Source of the DNA: JAAETI01 sp964195945
Lineage (GTDB): Bacteria > Actinomycetota > Acidimicrobiia > Spongiisociales > UBA5794
NCBI GenBank assembly: GCA_964195945.1
Contig: CAXMRC010000201.1
Coordinates: forward strand, 1-64,000
Direction of reading: 5' to 3'
DNA length: 64,000 bases
Position numbers and translations under genes: made by a program. Below the pieces are notes generated by a model. It saw nothing but the letters and a program-made list of their open reading frames with translations, was not told the DNA's origin and did no database searches. The number at the start of each line of letters is the position of its first letter. Position 1 is the first letter of the stretch. This document shows positions 50,664 to 59,562 of the stretch, in pieces.

Positions 50664-51563
50664 GTGCGCACACCTCCCCATTTTATGTCCGCATTGATTA
50701 CACCGTTCGACGACGACGGCGACATCATCGCTGAGGCCCACCTCCACAATCTGCAACTGCAGGCCTCTCGCGGTGTGTCGGGGTTCGTCCTGAGTGGATC
50801 AACCGGTGAGGGTCCCTATCTCGAAGACGGTGAGAGGTCCGCACTGATCAGCCAGGCCCGCAGCGGTTTAGGATCTGAGCCGTTCCTCATGTGCGGGGTT
50901 CAAGCGCAATCGGTACGTCAAGCTATCGCCCAGGTCGATGAGATAGCGTCAGCAGGCGCCGACGCTGCCCTGGTCACGACGCCTACTTCGCTGGCCAGGG
51001 GCAATCACGACGCCATCCAACGATTCTTCGAATCGCTAGCCGAAGCTACACCACTGCCTCTGTTTCTCTACTCAGTGCCCTCGGTCACCGGATACAACCT
51101 GCCGGCCGAGTACGCCGCCACGCTCTCTGCACACCCCAACATTGTTGGCATGAAAGACAGCGGCGGACGACCTCTACATACCAAGCAGGTAGTTCAGTCG
51201 ACTCCGGACGATTTTCTGGTTTACTCCGGCTCCAGCAGCACGTTGACTCAGGCGATGGCAGCGGGTGCGGTCGGTGCAATCACCGCTTCGAGCAACTACC
51301 TACCGGAGCTCATCTCTGCATTGGTCATGACCGCACGGACTTCGGTCTCGGAGGCGGAACCGATGCAAGCGCGGCTGTCTGCGGCGACCCGCGAGATCGA
51401 GGCTTTCGGTGTTGTCGGTACTAAAGCTGCAGCCGGCGCCGCCGGTCTTTGGACCGGGATTCCACGCAAGCCGTTGCAGCCGATCCCCCGCACCGAGTTG
51501 GCTCGAATCAATCAGATTGTGGTGGCAGCCCGCGACTCCGCGGACCAGCTCGTCGCCGGCTAG
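50664..51563 (+). CDS. DHDPS-family aldolase (DapA-like, substrate uncertain)
   Basis: A 299-residue TIM-barrel Schiff-base aldolase. The lysine is in NIVGMKDSGG, the Tyr in LYSVPSVTGYNL and the Gly-Ser-Thr-Gly-Glu in LSGSTGEGPY. True dihydrodipicolinate synthases have an Arg in place of the Val of PSV-T-G and two Thr in the TTGE site; here these differ, and the LYSVP-x-x-TG and VGMKDSGG elements resemble 4-hydroxy-2-oxoglutarate aldolase. It may act on another 2-oxo acid. The GTG at 50664 has AGAAGGA upstream. It lies alone between the M1 peptidase and a convergent channel gene. Confidence 0.85.
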   Translation: MRTPPHFMSALITPFDDDGDIIAEAHLHNLQLQASRGVSGFVLSGSTGEGPYLEDGERSALISQARSGLGSEPFLMCGVQAQSVRQAIAQVDEIASAGADAALVTTPTSLARGNHDAIQRFFESLAEATPLPLFLYSVPSVTGYNLPAEYAATLSAHPNIVGMKDSGGRPLHTKQVVQSTPDDFLVYSGSSSTLTQAMAAGAVGAITASSNYLPELISALVMTARTSVSEAEPMQARLSAATREIEAFGVVGTKAAAGAAGLWTGIPRKPLQPIPRTELARINQIVVAARDSADQLVAG

Positions 51564-51573
51564 CTGGCCATCT

Positions 51574-52275
51574 CTAGCGTTCATCGACCTCAATCGCACC
51601 AGCGATGAAATCAAGATTCGGCACGTCAACGTATCGACCTTCGCCGACCTCAATCCGAGTCGACGCCAGACCTATCTCAGCGATTGGTCCTTCGGCATCG
51701 CCAATCCTGACCTTGGTGCCGGGGCTGTAGCGATTGGCAACGTGACGGCCGGCCGCAACCTGGCGGGCCAACGGCACGGAACCGAGGCCAGCACCAAGTG
51801 CGAGAGCAAGCGCACCACCAAACGCGATGGCCGCGACAAGGATCAGAATGATGTCCGTGGAAACCCCGACCTGCTGCAGCGCGATGATCACACCTACGCC
51901 GAGTATTGCGCTGGACAGGATCAGGCGCGCCCGACCGGCAAGACCCGCAGACACGGGGCGCAACGCGGTTTCGGCAAATAACCCGACGATCCGGCCAAGG
52001 GCCCTGGCCACAATGACGACAACTATGGCGATCATGACCTTGGGGACCGAACCGATAACGGATGACGACAATCTGTCCGCCTGCTCCGGGTCGACAATGA
52101 CCAGCGCCCCGATGACCGCAATCGCTGTCATCAACACCGGTACCAACTGACCGACCATTTCGGACAGCCGTCCCCCTAATCGGCGCGCGACGAGACGCCC
52201 GACTACCCAGATAAGCGCGATCAGACCAACCACAACGGCAAGTGCGACCAGGCGTCGTTCCAGTTCAGGGTCCAT
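51574..52275 (-). CDS. MscS-like mechanosensitive channel-type protein
   Basis: A 233-residue protein with four or five membrane helices and a small C-terminal beta domain (VANRYSPGTKVRIGDAEGPI then AEIGLASTRIEVGEGRYVDV), which is the MscS beta-domain pattern. The Gly/Ala-rich last helix AIAFGGALALALGAGLGSV resembles the pore helix. It is shorter than MscS itself. It follows the anti-sigma gene by two bases on the same strand, so it may belong to the sigma-factor operon. Channel function is inferred, not proven. Confidence 0.8.
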   Translation of the reverse strand: MDPELERRLVALAVVVGLIALIWVVGRLVARRLGGRLSEMVGQLVPVLMTAIAVIGALVIVDPEQADRLSSSVIGSVPKVMIAIVVVIVARALGRIVGLFAETALRPVSAGLAGRARLILSSAILGVGVIIALQQVGVSTDIILILVAAIAFGGALALALGAGLGSVPLARQVAAGRHVANRYSPGTKVRIGDAEGPIAEIGLASTRIEVGEGRYVDVPNLDFIAGAIEVDER

Positions 52276-52277
52276 GT

Positions 52278-52622
52278 CTACTCCTCGTCATCCTCGCTAG
52301 AGGAAGAGCTAGTGGTGTCTGCCTCGCCGCCAGTAGTCGCGGTACCGCGCAGCCCTCGTTCCGTACCCGGTCCATATTCGAGAACGGCTCGACCCATGGC
52401 ACCCGCAACATCCATAGTCAACTGGCCGATCTCACGAAGAAACTCATCGAACCGGATCTGCTTGAGAACCGGGGTGGCCAGGTCGGTCTGTAGCTCGCCG
52501 ATCCAGACCTCCGCCAGGAACTCCTGACAATCGTCACAAGTGACGACATGCCCCTCGAGATCAGGTTCGATGCCATCAACAAAGGCGAACAGACGGTCGT
52601 CGGAGGTACGGCAGTCTCTCAT
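52278..52622 (-). CDS. Zinc-binding anti-sigma factor, soluble type
   Basis: A 114-residue protein. LEGHVVTCDDCQEFLAEVWI contains the H-x3-C-x2-C part of a ZAS anti-sigma domain. There is no membrane helix; the C-terminus is a Ser/Asp/Glu-rich tail (TTSSSSSEDDEE). Its ATG at 52622 overlaps the stop of the ECF sigma gene (ATGA), which is the normal arrangement for a sigma/anti-sigma pair. A soluble ZAS protein could respond to redox or metal stress. The signal sensed cannot be known from sequence. Confidence 0.82.
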   Translation of the reverse strand: MRDCRTSDDRLFAFVDGIEPDLEGHVVTCDDCQEFLAEVWIGELQTDLATPVLKQIRFDEFLREIGQLTMDVAGAMGRAVLEYGPGTERGLRGTATTGGEADTTSSSSSEDDEE

Positions 52623-53176
52623 CTCCAAGCCTCCATTCGATCTCGCAGCGAGCGGCGTGCCCGCAAGATCCGAGTCCGAACAGTGTTGATCGGGAGATCC
52701 AACACATCTGCAATAGCCTGGTAGCTGAGGCCGTCGTATTCACGTAGAACCAGCGGCTGCTTCAGTTTTGGCGGAAGCGCTGAGATCGCGCTTTCGAGTT
52801 CGCGGCGCAGCGCGAGATTCTCGGCATCGTCCGCAGGATCGAGTCGGGCGGGGCGATCGGGAACGGCATCGGTCGGGTACTCGCGACGGCGTTGTACCGC
52901 ATTGAGCGCAAGGTTGGTGGCGATCCGATAGAGCCAGGACCTCACTTGAGCCTGGCCGCGAAAACCTGGCAGCGCACGATGCGCCCTCACAAATGCCTCC
53001 TGTGTGAGATCCTCGGCCATGACCGGGTTCCTGACGATCCGCAGCGCTGCGCCGTATACGAAGTCCTGGTGTCGACGCACCAACTCACCGAATGCGTCCA
53101 AATCGGTGAGCGATGCCTCGACCAACTCCATGTCGGAGAGCGCCGCATGTGTGCTGTGTTGTCCAGTTAGACCCAT
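52619..53176 (-). CDS. ECF-family RNA polymerase sigma factor
   Basis: A 185-residue sigma-70 factor with only regions 2 and 4. Region 2: QDFVYGAALRIVRNPVMAED and LTQEAFVRAHRALPGFRGQA with SWLYRIATNLALNAVQRR. Region 4: ISALPPKLKQPLVLREYDGL then SYQAIADVLDLPINTVRTRI, the helix-turn-helix for the -35 element. The group resembles SigE/RpoE-like ECFs paired with ZAS anti-sigmas. The ATG at 53176 starts the sigma/anti-sigma/channel operon; a GAACC-N16-GTAGTC element upstream (53224-53251) suggests autoregulation. Confidence 0.92.
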   Translation of the reverse strand: MGLTGQHSTHAALSDMELVEASLTDLDAFGELVRRHQDFVYGAALRIVRNPVMAEDLTQEAFVRAHRALPGFRGQAQVRSWLYRIATNLALNAVQRRREYPTDAVPDRPARLDPADDAENLALRRELESAISALPPKLKQPLVLREYDGLSYQAIADVLDLPINTVRTRILRARRSLRDRMEAWR

Positions 53177-53223
53177 TACCCCACCCGAGGTTCCGTCTGA
53201 ATCTAACTGGTTGCCGGTTTGGT

Positions 53224-53251
53224 GACTACCAAAGGCAACTCGTCTGGTTCA
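53224..53251 (-). promoter_or_regulatory. Possible ECF-type autoregulatory promoter
   Basis: On the minus strand TGAACC (53251-53246), 16 bases, then GTAGTC (53229-53224), located 48 bases before the sigma gene start. GAAC plus GTC with this spacing is typical of ECF sigma promoters. Low certainty, as short motifs occur by chance. Confidence 0.35.
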
Positions 53252-53438
53252 GGAGAGAAGACCAAGAACTTCACCAGGGACCGTGGGCCAAAGCGATAGT
53301 CAGATGGGCAGAAGCCAGGCTTCGGTTCCGCTGATCAAGGTGGCTGCAAGGGGATCCTCTGTCAGATCCCCTCACGGGTCTTCCTTGCGGTCACCGCCAA
53401 ATAGCCTCTACTGCCCCAATCAGTTACCGTCTCCGATC

Positions 53439-54599
53439 ATGCAAATCGGCATTCTCTCTGAAAAAGCCCCCGGCGAGCATCGTGTGGCCGCAACACCACA
53501 GACAGCCGCTACATATATCGAGTGGGGATGGCAAGTAGACGTTGAAGCAGGAGCCGGCACAAGCGCGGGTTTCCCCGATCGTCTCTATAGCGAAACTGGA
53601 GCAAATATCGTGGATGGGCCGATCGCCCGATCCGCTGACATCGTGTTGTGTGTCGACGCTCCAGAACAACTCAACGAACTCAAGCCTGGTTCAGTGCTTG
53701 TTGGGTTTCTCGATCCATTCGTTGACACGGAACTGATTCTGTCATTAGCCGAGCGCGGCGTTACTGCACTCGCAGTGGAAGCGATCCCTCGCACCACGCT
53801 CGCCCAAAGTATGGATGCGCTGTCGTCGCAGGCCAACATCGGTGGCTACGCCGCAGCCTTGTTGGCTGCCACATCTTCGCCGAAGCTGCTTCCGATGATG
53901 GTGACCGCGGCGGGAACGATTCCGCCGTCGCGAGCCCTCATTCTCGGCGTCGGAGTCGCTGGTCTGCAGGCGATCGCTACCGCACGTCGCCTCGGCGCCG
54001 TCGTATATGCCTACGACATCCGGCCGGAGACCGCGGAACAGGTTGAAAGCCTTGGAGCGAAATTCGTTGCTGCGCCCACCGAGGAGATGGACGAGGGCGG
54101 CTATGCGAAAGAGGTCGGGCAAGACACCCAGGCAGCGCAACACGCTGCACTGGCTCCACATGTCGCAGAGTCTGATCTCGTGATCACGACAGCACAGATT
54201 CCAGGTCGCCCAGCGCCGCTGCTAGTCACCGATGAGATGATCGCCCAGATGACGCCCGGCTCGGTCATCGTCGACATGGCAGCTGGCTCCGGGGGTAACG
54301 TTTCGGCGTCGCAGCCTGACACGATGGTTGATGTCGGTGGCGTTCACATCTATGGGCCGACCAATCTTCCGGCCCAAATCCCTCATGACTCGAGCCGCAT
54401 GTATGCGCGCAACCTGGTTGCGCTGCTGGAGCGGACCCGGGCCGAGGATGGCTTCCAGATCGATCTCGAAGACGAGATCATTGGCGGAACAACCATCACC
54501 CATTCAGGTGAGGTTGTCCACCCCAGAAGCCGCCAGGTACTCGGCCTTGCCGACCTGGTTGCCGAACCGGTGGACGTCCCAGAAGGAGAAACAGAATGA
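53439..54599 (+). CDS. pntAA: Proton-translocating NAD(P) transhydrogenase, alpha subunit part 1
   Basis: A 386-residue NAD(H)-binding subunit (domain I) of transhydrogenase, related to alanine dehydrogenase. IGILSEKAPGEHRVAATPQT marks the start, SQANIGGYAAALLAA the dimer region, and RALILGVGVAGLQAIATARR the NAD loop; LVITTAQIPGRPAPLLVTDE is the conserved RQE-loop neighbour. The start at 53439 is the only ATG fitting the family; an upstream reading from 53283 is not supported. The next two genes overlap in ATGA or TAATG fashion. It hydride-transfers between NADH and NADP to supply NADPH. Confidence 0.93.
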   Translation: MQIGILSEKAPGEHRVAATPQTAATYIEWGWQVDVEAGAGTSAGFPDRLYSETGANIVDGPIARSADIVLCVDAPEQLNELKPGSVLVGFLDPFVDTELILSLAERGVTALAVEAIPRTTLAQSMDALSSQANIGGYAAALLAATSSPKLLPMMVTAAGTIPPSRALILGVGVAGLQAIATARRLGAVVYAYDIRPETAEQVESLGAKFVAAPTEEMDEGGYAKEVGQDTQAAQHAALAPHVAESDLVITTAQIPGRPAPLLVTDEMIAQMTPGSVIVDMAAGSGGNVSASQPDTMVDVGGVHIYGPTNLPAQIPHDSSRMYARNLVALLERTRAEDGFQIDLEDEIIGGTTITHSGEVVHPRSRQVLGLADLVAEPVDVPEGETE

Positions 54600-54889
54600 G
54601 TGCCGTGTTCATCAGCGGCATCGTGGTGTTCGTGCTTGCCGGATTCGTCGGCCTTGAAGTCATATCCAAGGTACCGCCCACCCTGCACACGCCATTGATG
54701 TCAGGTGCCAACGCAATCTCCGGCATCACAATCGTTGGTGCCGTGATCGCGGCCGGAACCGGATTGGGTACGTTTGCGGCCATTCTCGGCTTCCTGGCGG
54801 TCACCGCTGCGATGATCAATGTTGTCGGCGGCTTCCTTGTAACGGACCGCATGCTTGAGATGTTCAAGAAGAAGCCGGGGAGGGGTTAA
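54596..54889 (+). CDS. pntAB: Transhydrogenase alpha subunit part 2 (membrane)
   Basis: A 97-residue protein with three membrane helices: the PntA2 part of domain II. The sequence LEVISKVPPTLHTPLMSGAN with AISGITIVGAVIAAG is typical, and the short C-terminal tail ends FKKKPGRG. It overlaps pntAA by ATGA and pntB by one base. Three-gene forms of transhydrogenase (AA, AB, B) are common in actinobacteria and alphaproteobacteria. It forms part of the proton channel. Confidence 0.93.
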   Translation: MSAVFISGIVVFVLAGFVGLEVISKVPPTLHTPLMSGANAISGITIVGAVIAAGTGLGTFAAILGFLAVTAAMINVVGGFLVTDRMLEMFKKKPGRG

Positions 54890-56247
54890 TGACTGAGCTC
54901 CTATACCTCGGCGCAGCTGTTCTGTTCATCCTCGGGCTCAAGCAACTCTCTTCCCCACGTACTGCGCGACGCGGCAACATGCTTGCTTCGGTCGGCATGC
55001 TGATCGCAATCGTCGTCACCCTGGCCAATATGGAAGACGTCGGGTGGGGACCGGTCATCGCTGGATTGCTGGTAGGCGGTGGCGTCGGTGCTGCGCTTGC
55101 CTTGCGGGTCAAGATGACTTCGATGCCTGAATTGGTCGCGGCATTCAACGGGTTCGGTGGCGTGGCATCGGCTCTCGTTGCCCTCGCCGAGATCGAACGA
55201 ACCGGCTCGGTTTTCGAGACGGAAACGGGTGTGGTGGTTGCCCTGTCACTTGCCATCGGCTCAATAACGTTCTCGGGCAGCTTTGTGGCGTTCGGAAAGC
55301 TCAACGGATCGCTACCGGGAAAGCCGGTCCTGTTGCCGGCAGGGCAACCAATCAATGCGGTGCTAGCACTAGCGACCATCGGAGTTGCCGCGTGGGCCAT
55401 TGCCGCCGACGAAGCCCTAGGTTTTTGGATCGTCGTTGCGCTAACCCTCGTCCTCGGTGTTCTCGCTGTCATTCCAATTGGCGGTGCAGACATGCCGGTC
55501 GTCATCTCGTTGCTGAACTCATTTTCTGGGGTTGCCGCAGCCATGGCCGGGTTCGTCATAAGCAACTCGGCCCTGATTATCGGTGGCGCCCTGGTTGGAG
55601 CTGCCGGCCTGATCCTTACCCTGCAGATGGGTGAGGCCATGAACCGGACCATCGCCAACGTGTTGTTCTCCGGCTTTGGAGCTACCCCCTCCGGCCCCGT
55701 CTCGATGAGCGACAAACCGGTCAAGAACGCAACTCCCGATGACGTCGCCATTGCGCTGGCATATGCGGAGAATGTCATCGTCGTTCCTGGGTACGGCCTT
55801 GCCGTCGCCCAGGCCCAGCATGCGGTGAAGGACCTGGCAAACATTCTCGAAGGGAGGGGGGTCAACGTCGAGTACGCCATCCACCCGGTGGCAGGGCGTA
55901 TGCCGGGACACATGAATGTGCTGCTGGCTGAGGCCGACGTGCCGTACGACCTGTTGCTCGATCTCGATCAGTCGAACCCGAAGTTCGGCCAGACCGATGT
56001 TGTTCTTATCATCGGAGCAAACGACGTGGTCAACCCGTCGGCCCGCGACGACGAGACCAGCCCGATATATGGCATGCCGATCCTCCAGGTAGATCTTGCA
56101 ACGACCGTTGTTGTTGTGAAGCGGAGCCTCTCCCCCGGTTTCGCCGGCATCGACAATCCGCTGTTCTATATGGATAGCACCATGATGCTGTTCTCGGACG
56201 GCAAGGCCGCTGTCGAGGCGGTTATCTCGGCGATCGCCAACGTCTAG
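54889..56247 (+). CDS. pntB: Proton-translocating NAD(P) transhydrogenase, beta subunit
   Basis: A 452-residue protein: about eight membrane helices (domain II) and a C-terminal NADP(H)-binding domain III. EIERTGSVFETETG and GSFVAFGKLNGSLPGKPVLL belong to domain II; VIVVPGYGLAVAQAQHAVKD is the first strand/Rossmann loop of domain III with GYGLAVAQA, and IIGANDVVNPSARDDETSPI, then PVLQVDLATTVVVVKRSL-like segment, complete it. Proton translocation across the inner membrane couples hydride transfer. Length and motifs are normal. Confidence 0.94.
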   Translation: MTELLYLGAAVLFILGLKQLSSPRTARRGNMLASVGMLIAIVVTLANMEDVGWGPVIAGLLVGGGVGAALALRVKMTSMPELVAAFNGFGGVASALVALAEIERTGSVFETETGVVVALSLAIGSITFSGSFVAFGKLNGSLPGKPVLLPAGQPINAVLALATIGVAAWAIAADEALGFWIVVALTLVLGVLAVIPIGGADMPVVISLLNSFSGVAAAMAGFVISNSALIIGGALVGAAGLILTLQMGEAMNRTIANVLFSGFGATPSGPVSMSDKPVKNATPDDVAIALAYAENVIVVPGYGLAVAQAQHAVKDLANILEGRGVNVEYAIHPVAGRMPGHMNVLLAEADVPYDLLLDLDQSNPKFGQTDVVLIIGANDVVNPSARDDETSPIYGMPILQVDLATTVVVVKRSLSPGFAGIDNPLFYMDSTMMLFSDGKAAVEAVISAIANV

Positions 56248-56251
56248 CGAA

Positions 56252-57337
56252 TTAGACCAGATCGACCACAACACGGCCGGCGCGCATCACGAGCGCCGGC
56301 CGGAGTAACTCGGTCGGATCAACAACGGGATCTTTGCGAAACAAGACGAGATCTGCAGGCCTGCCCGGTTCGAATCCTGCGTCGACGTCGAGATAGTCGT
56401 ACGCGGCTTCTGTCACCGCGTGCACCGCCTGTGCGGGGCTGAGACCGTAGTCGATCAGCCTTAATGCCTCCCGCGCAACCTGGCCATGGCGAACCGCAAC
56501 GTCTGTCCCGGCGAGAACAGCAACCCCGGCATCCACCGCCTCCGCCAATAGATCAGATACGTTCCGCAACCCGTCGTGGAGCATCCGACCGCCCGACGAC
56601 GATTCACCTAGCCATTGGGCGATGCCTTCCATCGCTACCAATGTCGGGACCCAGGCCCCGCCTCGTGCACCCAGGGCTGCAATGTCGACACGACTGAGAA
56701 ACAGGCCGTGTTCTATCGAGTCGACACCGCTCCTCACGGCGATACCGGGTGTTTTGGGAGCTGCCGTGTGAATCGCCACCCGGCACCCTGCTTCATGAGA
56801 GAGAGCGACTATCTGGCTCAATGCGTCTTCGGCGAAGTTCGGCATCGCTCCGATCCCTTTACGAGGCCAATCGCCAACGATCTTGACCCACGTTGCTCCC
56901 CCACCCACCGCCTCACTGATCGTCTCCGCAAGATTGCTGCCATCGATTTCGGCGGCAAATCCCGGGTAGTACCCGCCGGGGACAGCGATCATTCGCCCCG
57001 CCATCTGCATCCGGGGTCGCCCGGATTCGTTTTCGTCGAGGAACTGCAACGAGAGCGATGACTTTGCTCCCTTCTCGGCGAGAAGCAGGACGCCCCCTTC
57101 GAGCTGAAGCACCGCGTTGCGCCGCATCTTGGCCTGCAGATCTACTCCGTCGTAGTCGATCATGTCAGTCACGTCGTCACCGGACAGATGGGCATGGCAA
57201 TCCGCAAGTCCGCCGGTAGCAATCAGATCCCGCAGATCTCGAACTTCGCCATTGCCGGAGCTCGCGTCGACAAACTTGCCACCGACAACGCCCAGCCGAT
57301 ATTCGGCGCCTGCCAGGTCCCGCAGTTGAACGATCAT
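56252..57337 (-). CDS. Amidohydrolase-superfamily protein
   Basis: A 361-residue TIM-barrel hydrolase. LADCHAHLSGDDVTD contains the metal H-x-H pair, IHTAAPKTPGIAVRSGVDSI the third His, SIEHGLFLS the fourth, and GTDVAVRHGQVAREALRLID the metal Asp. The ending RPADLVLFRKDPVVDP is the beta-sandwich closing domain of imidazolonepropionase-like enzymes. Substrate unknown. The ATG at 57337 is preferred over 57382. It is convergent with pntB and divergent from the ABC genes at 57428; no operon partner. Confidence 0.88.
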   Translation of the reverse strand: MIVQLRDLAGAEYRLGVVGGKFVDASSGNGEVRDLRDLIATGGLADCHAHLSGDDVTDMIDYDGVDLQAKMRRNAVLQLEGGVLLLAEKGAKSSLSLQFLDENESGRPRMQMAGRMIAVPGGYYPGFAAEIDGSNLAETISEAVGGGATWVKIVGDWPRKGIGAMPNFAEDALSQIVALSHEAGCRVAIHTAAPKTPGIAVRSGVDSIEHGLFLSRVDIAALGARGGAWVPTLVAMEGIAQWLGESSSGGRMLHDGLRNVSDLLAEAVDAGVAVLAGTDVAVRHGQVAREALRLIDYGLSPAQAVHAVTEAAYDYLDVDAGFEPGRPADLVLFRKDPVVDPTELLRPALVMRAGRVVVDLV

Positions 57338-57427
57338 CGGAGAGACGCTAACCGAACGCGCCACGGGTTTTCGATGAGCCAACTGGGGTTAGCATCCGGA
57401 GATCCCTACCACCGTGTTGGTGTTGCC

Positions 57428-58318
57428 ATGCTCGAAATCAGAAATCTCCGTAAGAGATACGGCGACGTCGTTGCCCTTGACGGCTGCTCATTCTCGGTAC
57501 AGCGCGGTCAGCTTCTCGGATTCCTCGGACCAAACGGATCGGGCAAGACCACAACCATGAGGTCTGTGTTCTCCCTCATAAGGCCAGACGATGGCGACGT
57601 TCGTTGGGACGGGACCACCATTGCGCCGGAGAGCCGCCTTCGATTCGGTTACATGCCGGAACAACGTGGGCTATATCCACGGATGAAACTTGCCTCGCAG
57701 CTCTCGTACTTCGGTCGGTTGCACGGGATGGACAAGACTGCCGCAACGCAGACAGCCCGCAGGTGGTTGGATCAGCTCGACCTTGGAGACCGCGCTGACA
57801 GCAGGCTCGAAGAACTTTCACACGGCAATCAACAGAGAGTGCAGCTTGCGGCCGCATTGATTCACGACCCGGATCTACTGATTCTTGATGAACCGTTCTC
57901 CGGCCTGGATCCGATCGGTGTTGAGGCAATGATGGCGATCCTTGTCGAACGTGCCCAGCAGGGAGCGGCAGTGGTGTTCTCCAGCCACCAACTGGACCTG
58001 GTCGAAGACTTGTGTGAAGACGTAGTGATTATCGCGGCAGGGAAGGTCGTACTGGATGGTGCCATCCGCGAGCTGCGCTCGAGGTCTCCGCACCGGTATC
58101 TCGACATCGAGTTGGCGACCTCTCGCACCGACCTCCATACCGCCTTTGCAGAGTTCGCAGTGATCGAGTCTGCCTCAGGCAGACTACGTCTCAGAGTTGA
58201 TGACAACACCGAATTGGAACCACTGATTCATAGAGCGGCACAACTGGGACATGTGCGCCACTTCAGCTACGCCCCGCCCAACCTCTCCGAAGTGTTCCGT
58301 GAGGTGGTTGGGCAATGA
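57428..58318 (+). CDS. ABC transporter ATP-binding protein
   Basis: A 296-residue ATPase with Walker A GPNGSGKTTT, Q-loop near YMPEQRGLYPRMKL, signature LSHGNQQRVQLAAAL (a variant of LSGGQ, with H in place of the second G), Walker B LLILDEPFSGLDP and the switch His in SSHQLDLVEDLC. A C-terminal regulatory region follows. This is the NatA/DrrA-type of exporter ATPase. It overlaps the permease by ATGA. The start at 57428 is the first fitting ATG; the longer reading is not supported. Confidence 0.93.
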   Translation: MLEIRNLRKRYGDVVALDGCSFSVQRGQLLGFLGPNGSGKTTTMRSVFSLIRPDDGDVRWDGTTIAPESRLRFGYMPEQRGLYPRMKLASQLSYFGRLHGMDKTAATQTARRWLDQLDLGDRADSRLEELSHGNQQRVQLAAALIHDPDLLILDEPFSGLDPIGVEAMMAILVERAQQGAAVVFSSHQLDLVEDLCEDVVIIAAGKVVLDGAIRELRSRSPHRYLDIELATSRTDLHTAFAEFAVIESASGRLRLRVDDNTELEPLIHRAAQLGHVRHFSYAPPNLSEVFREVVGQ

Positions 58319-59490
58319 GTACATGGGCATCGATCCTTCTGGTTGCAACACGAGACTTCAAGGAACGTGCCGCCAGCCGCGCCTTCCAACTCTCAACGGG
58401 GATCACTGTGCTGTTCGTTGTCGGCTGGATTCTGGTCCCAACCTTCCTAGCCAACGACGACTTGAAAGCATGGTCGATAGGTGTTGTTGGAGATCAGCCC
58501 ACCGGACTGGTTACCGCCGTGGATGCAGCATCCGGTGGCACCGCGCAATCAGACACAATCGAATTTGAATCTCGTGCGAGCGCCGAACTTGCCCTGACTT
58601 CCGGCGACATCGATATCGCCATCGATACTGAGGGAACGGTTCTCGTTGACAACGGGACCGATGATCAGCTCACTTCCGCTGTCGTTACTGCCCTGGCCTC
58701 CATCGAGATTGCCACCAGAGCTGAGGAGCTCGGTATCGAAGTAACCGAACTGGCAGATCTATTCACTGGCGGATACAAAGTCGAATCTGTCTCCGTTGCG
58801 GACGAATCCGGTGAAGAGGATCGGATTTTCGCATTTTTCGCCACGGTGGTTCTGTTCATGTCGATCGTGACCTACGGTTCCTGGATTCTTATAGGAGTTA
58901 TCGAGGAGAAGACCAACCGGGTGGTCGAAGTGGTGCTTGGTACCGTGCGCTCCCATCAACTTCTGGCAGGGAAAGTGCTCGGTATCGGGGTGCTCGGAAT
59001 CGCTCAGGTGATTCTGATCGGTGTCGTGGCCATCACAGTCATGTCGGTGCAGGACGCTTTCGAGATCCCGGCGGCCGCAGGCACAGTGCTTGCCTGGGCC
59101 CTTGTGTGGTACATCCTCGGATTCGCCTTCTATGCCGTTGCCTACGCCGCGGCAGGGTCGCTCGTGTCCCGCCAGGAGGAAGCCCAAAATGCCGCTTTCC
59201 CCCTAACAATGATGCTGATGGCCGCTTACTTCATCGCTTCGTTCTCCATCGGAGGCGAAAACACGATCCTTCGAGTCTCGTCACTGCTCCCGATGTTTGC
59301 CCCCATGACGATGCCCATCCGAATCGCCGGTGGCGACGCCGCGGGCTGGGAAATCGCGGTCTCGCTTGGGCTCATGGTGATCGCAACATACGGTCTGATC
59401 AGATTCGCCGGCCGGGTTTACGCTGGCGGGATTCTTCAGTCTGGTGGCAGGGTCAAGTGGAGAGAGGCTTTCCGAACTTCTGACGCATAG
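58315..59490 (+). CDS. ABC-2 type exporter permease (NatB-like)
   Basis: A 391-residue permease: one N-terminal membrane helix, a large extracytoplasmic domain (about residues 45-170, with repeated Asp/Thr/Ala), and a bundle of five or six helices at the C-terminus. IVTYGSWILIGVIEEKTNRV and VEVVLGTVRSHQLLAGKVLG form the ABC-2 signature (E-E-K-x-x-R-x-x-E). It pairs with the ATPase gene. NatAB export Na+ in some bacteria; substrate cannot be assigned here. ATG at 58315. Confidence 0.9.
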   Translation: MSTWASILLVATRDFKERAASRAFQLSTGITVLFVVGWILVPTFLANDDLKAWSIGVVGDQPTGLVTAVDAASGGTAQSDTIEFESRASAELALTSGDIDIAIDTEGTVLVDNGTDDQLTSAVVTALASIEIATRAEELGIEVTELADLFTGGYKVESVSVADESGEEDRIFAFFATVVLFMSIVTYGSWILIGVIEEKTNRVVEVVLGTVRSHQLLAGKVLGIGVLGIAQVILIGVVAITVMSVQDAFEIPAAAGTVLAWALVWYILGFAFYAVAYAAAGSLVSRQEEAQNAAFPLTMMLMAAYFIASFSIGGENTILRVSSLLPMFAPMTMPIRIAGGDAAGWEIAVSLGLMVIATYGLIRFAGRVYAGGILQSGGRVKWREAFRTSDA

Positions 59491-59562
59491 GCTCTGCCAG
59501 ACACATCCGCCGCTATGACGGCCTCCCTAGAAGTAACATCTGGATGCAACCACAGAGGATCA

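Noticed and set aside
53350..53371. Hairpin GGGGATC/GATCCCC with 8-base loop upstream of pntAA
   Set aside because: Short stem, no T-run and no clear partner gene end; could be a chance repeat, so not called a terminator.
54864..55913. Long antisense open frame opposite pntB (349 codons)
   Set aside because: Composition artefact of GC-rich membrane-protein codons on the other strand; Ser/Thr/Ala/Pro-rich with no domain.
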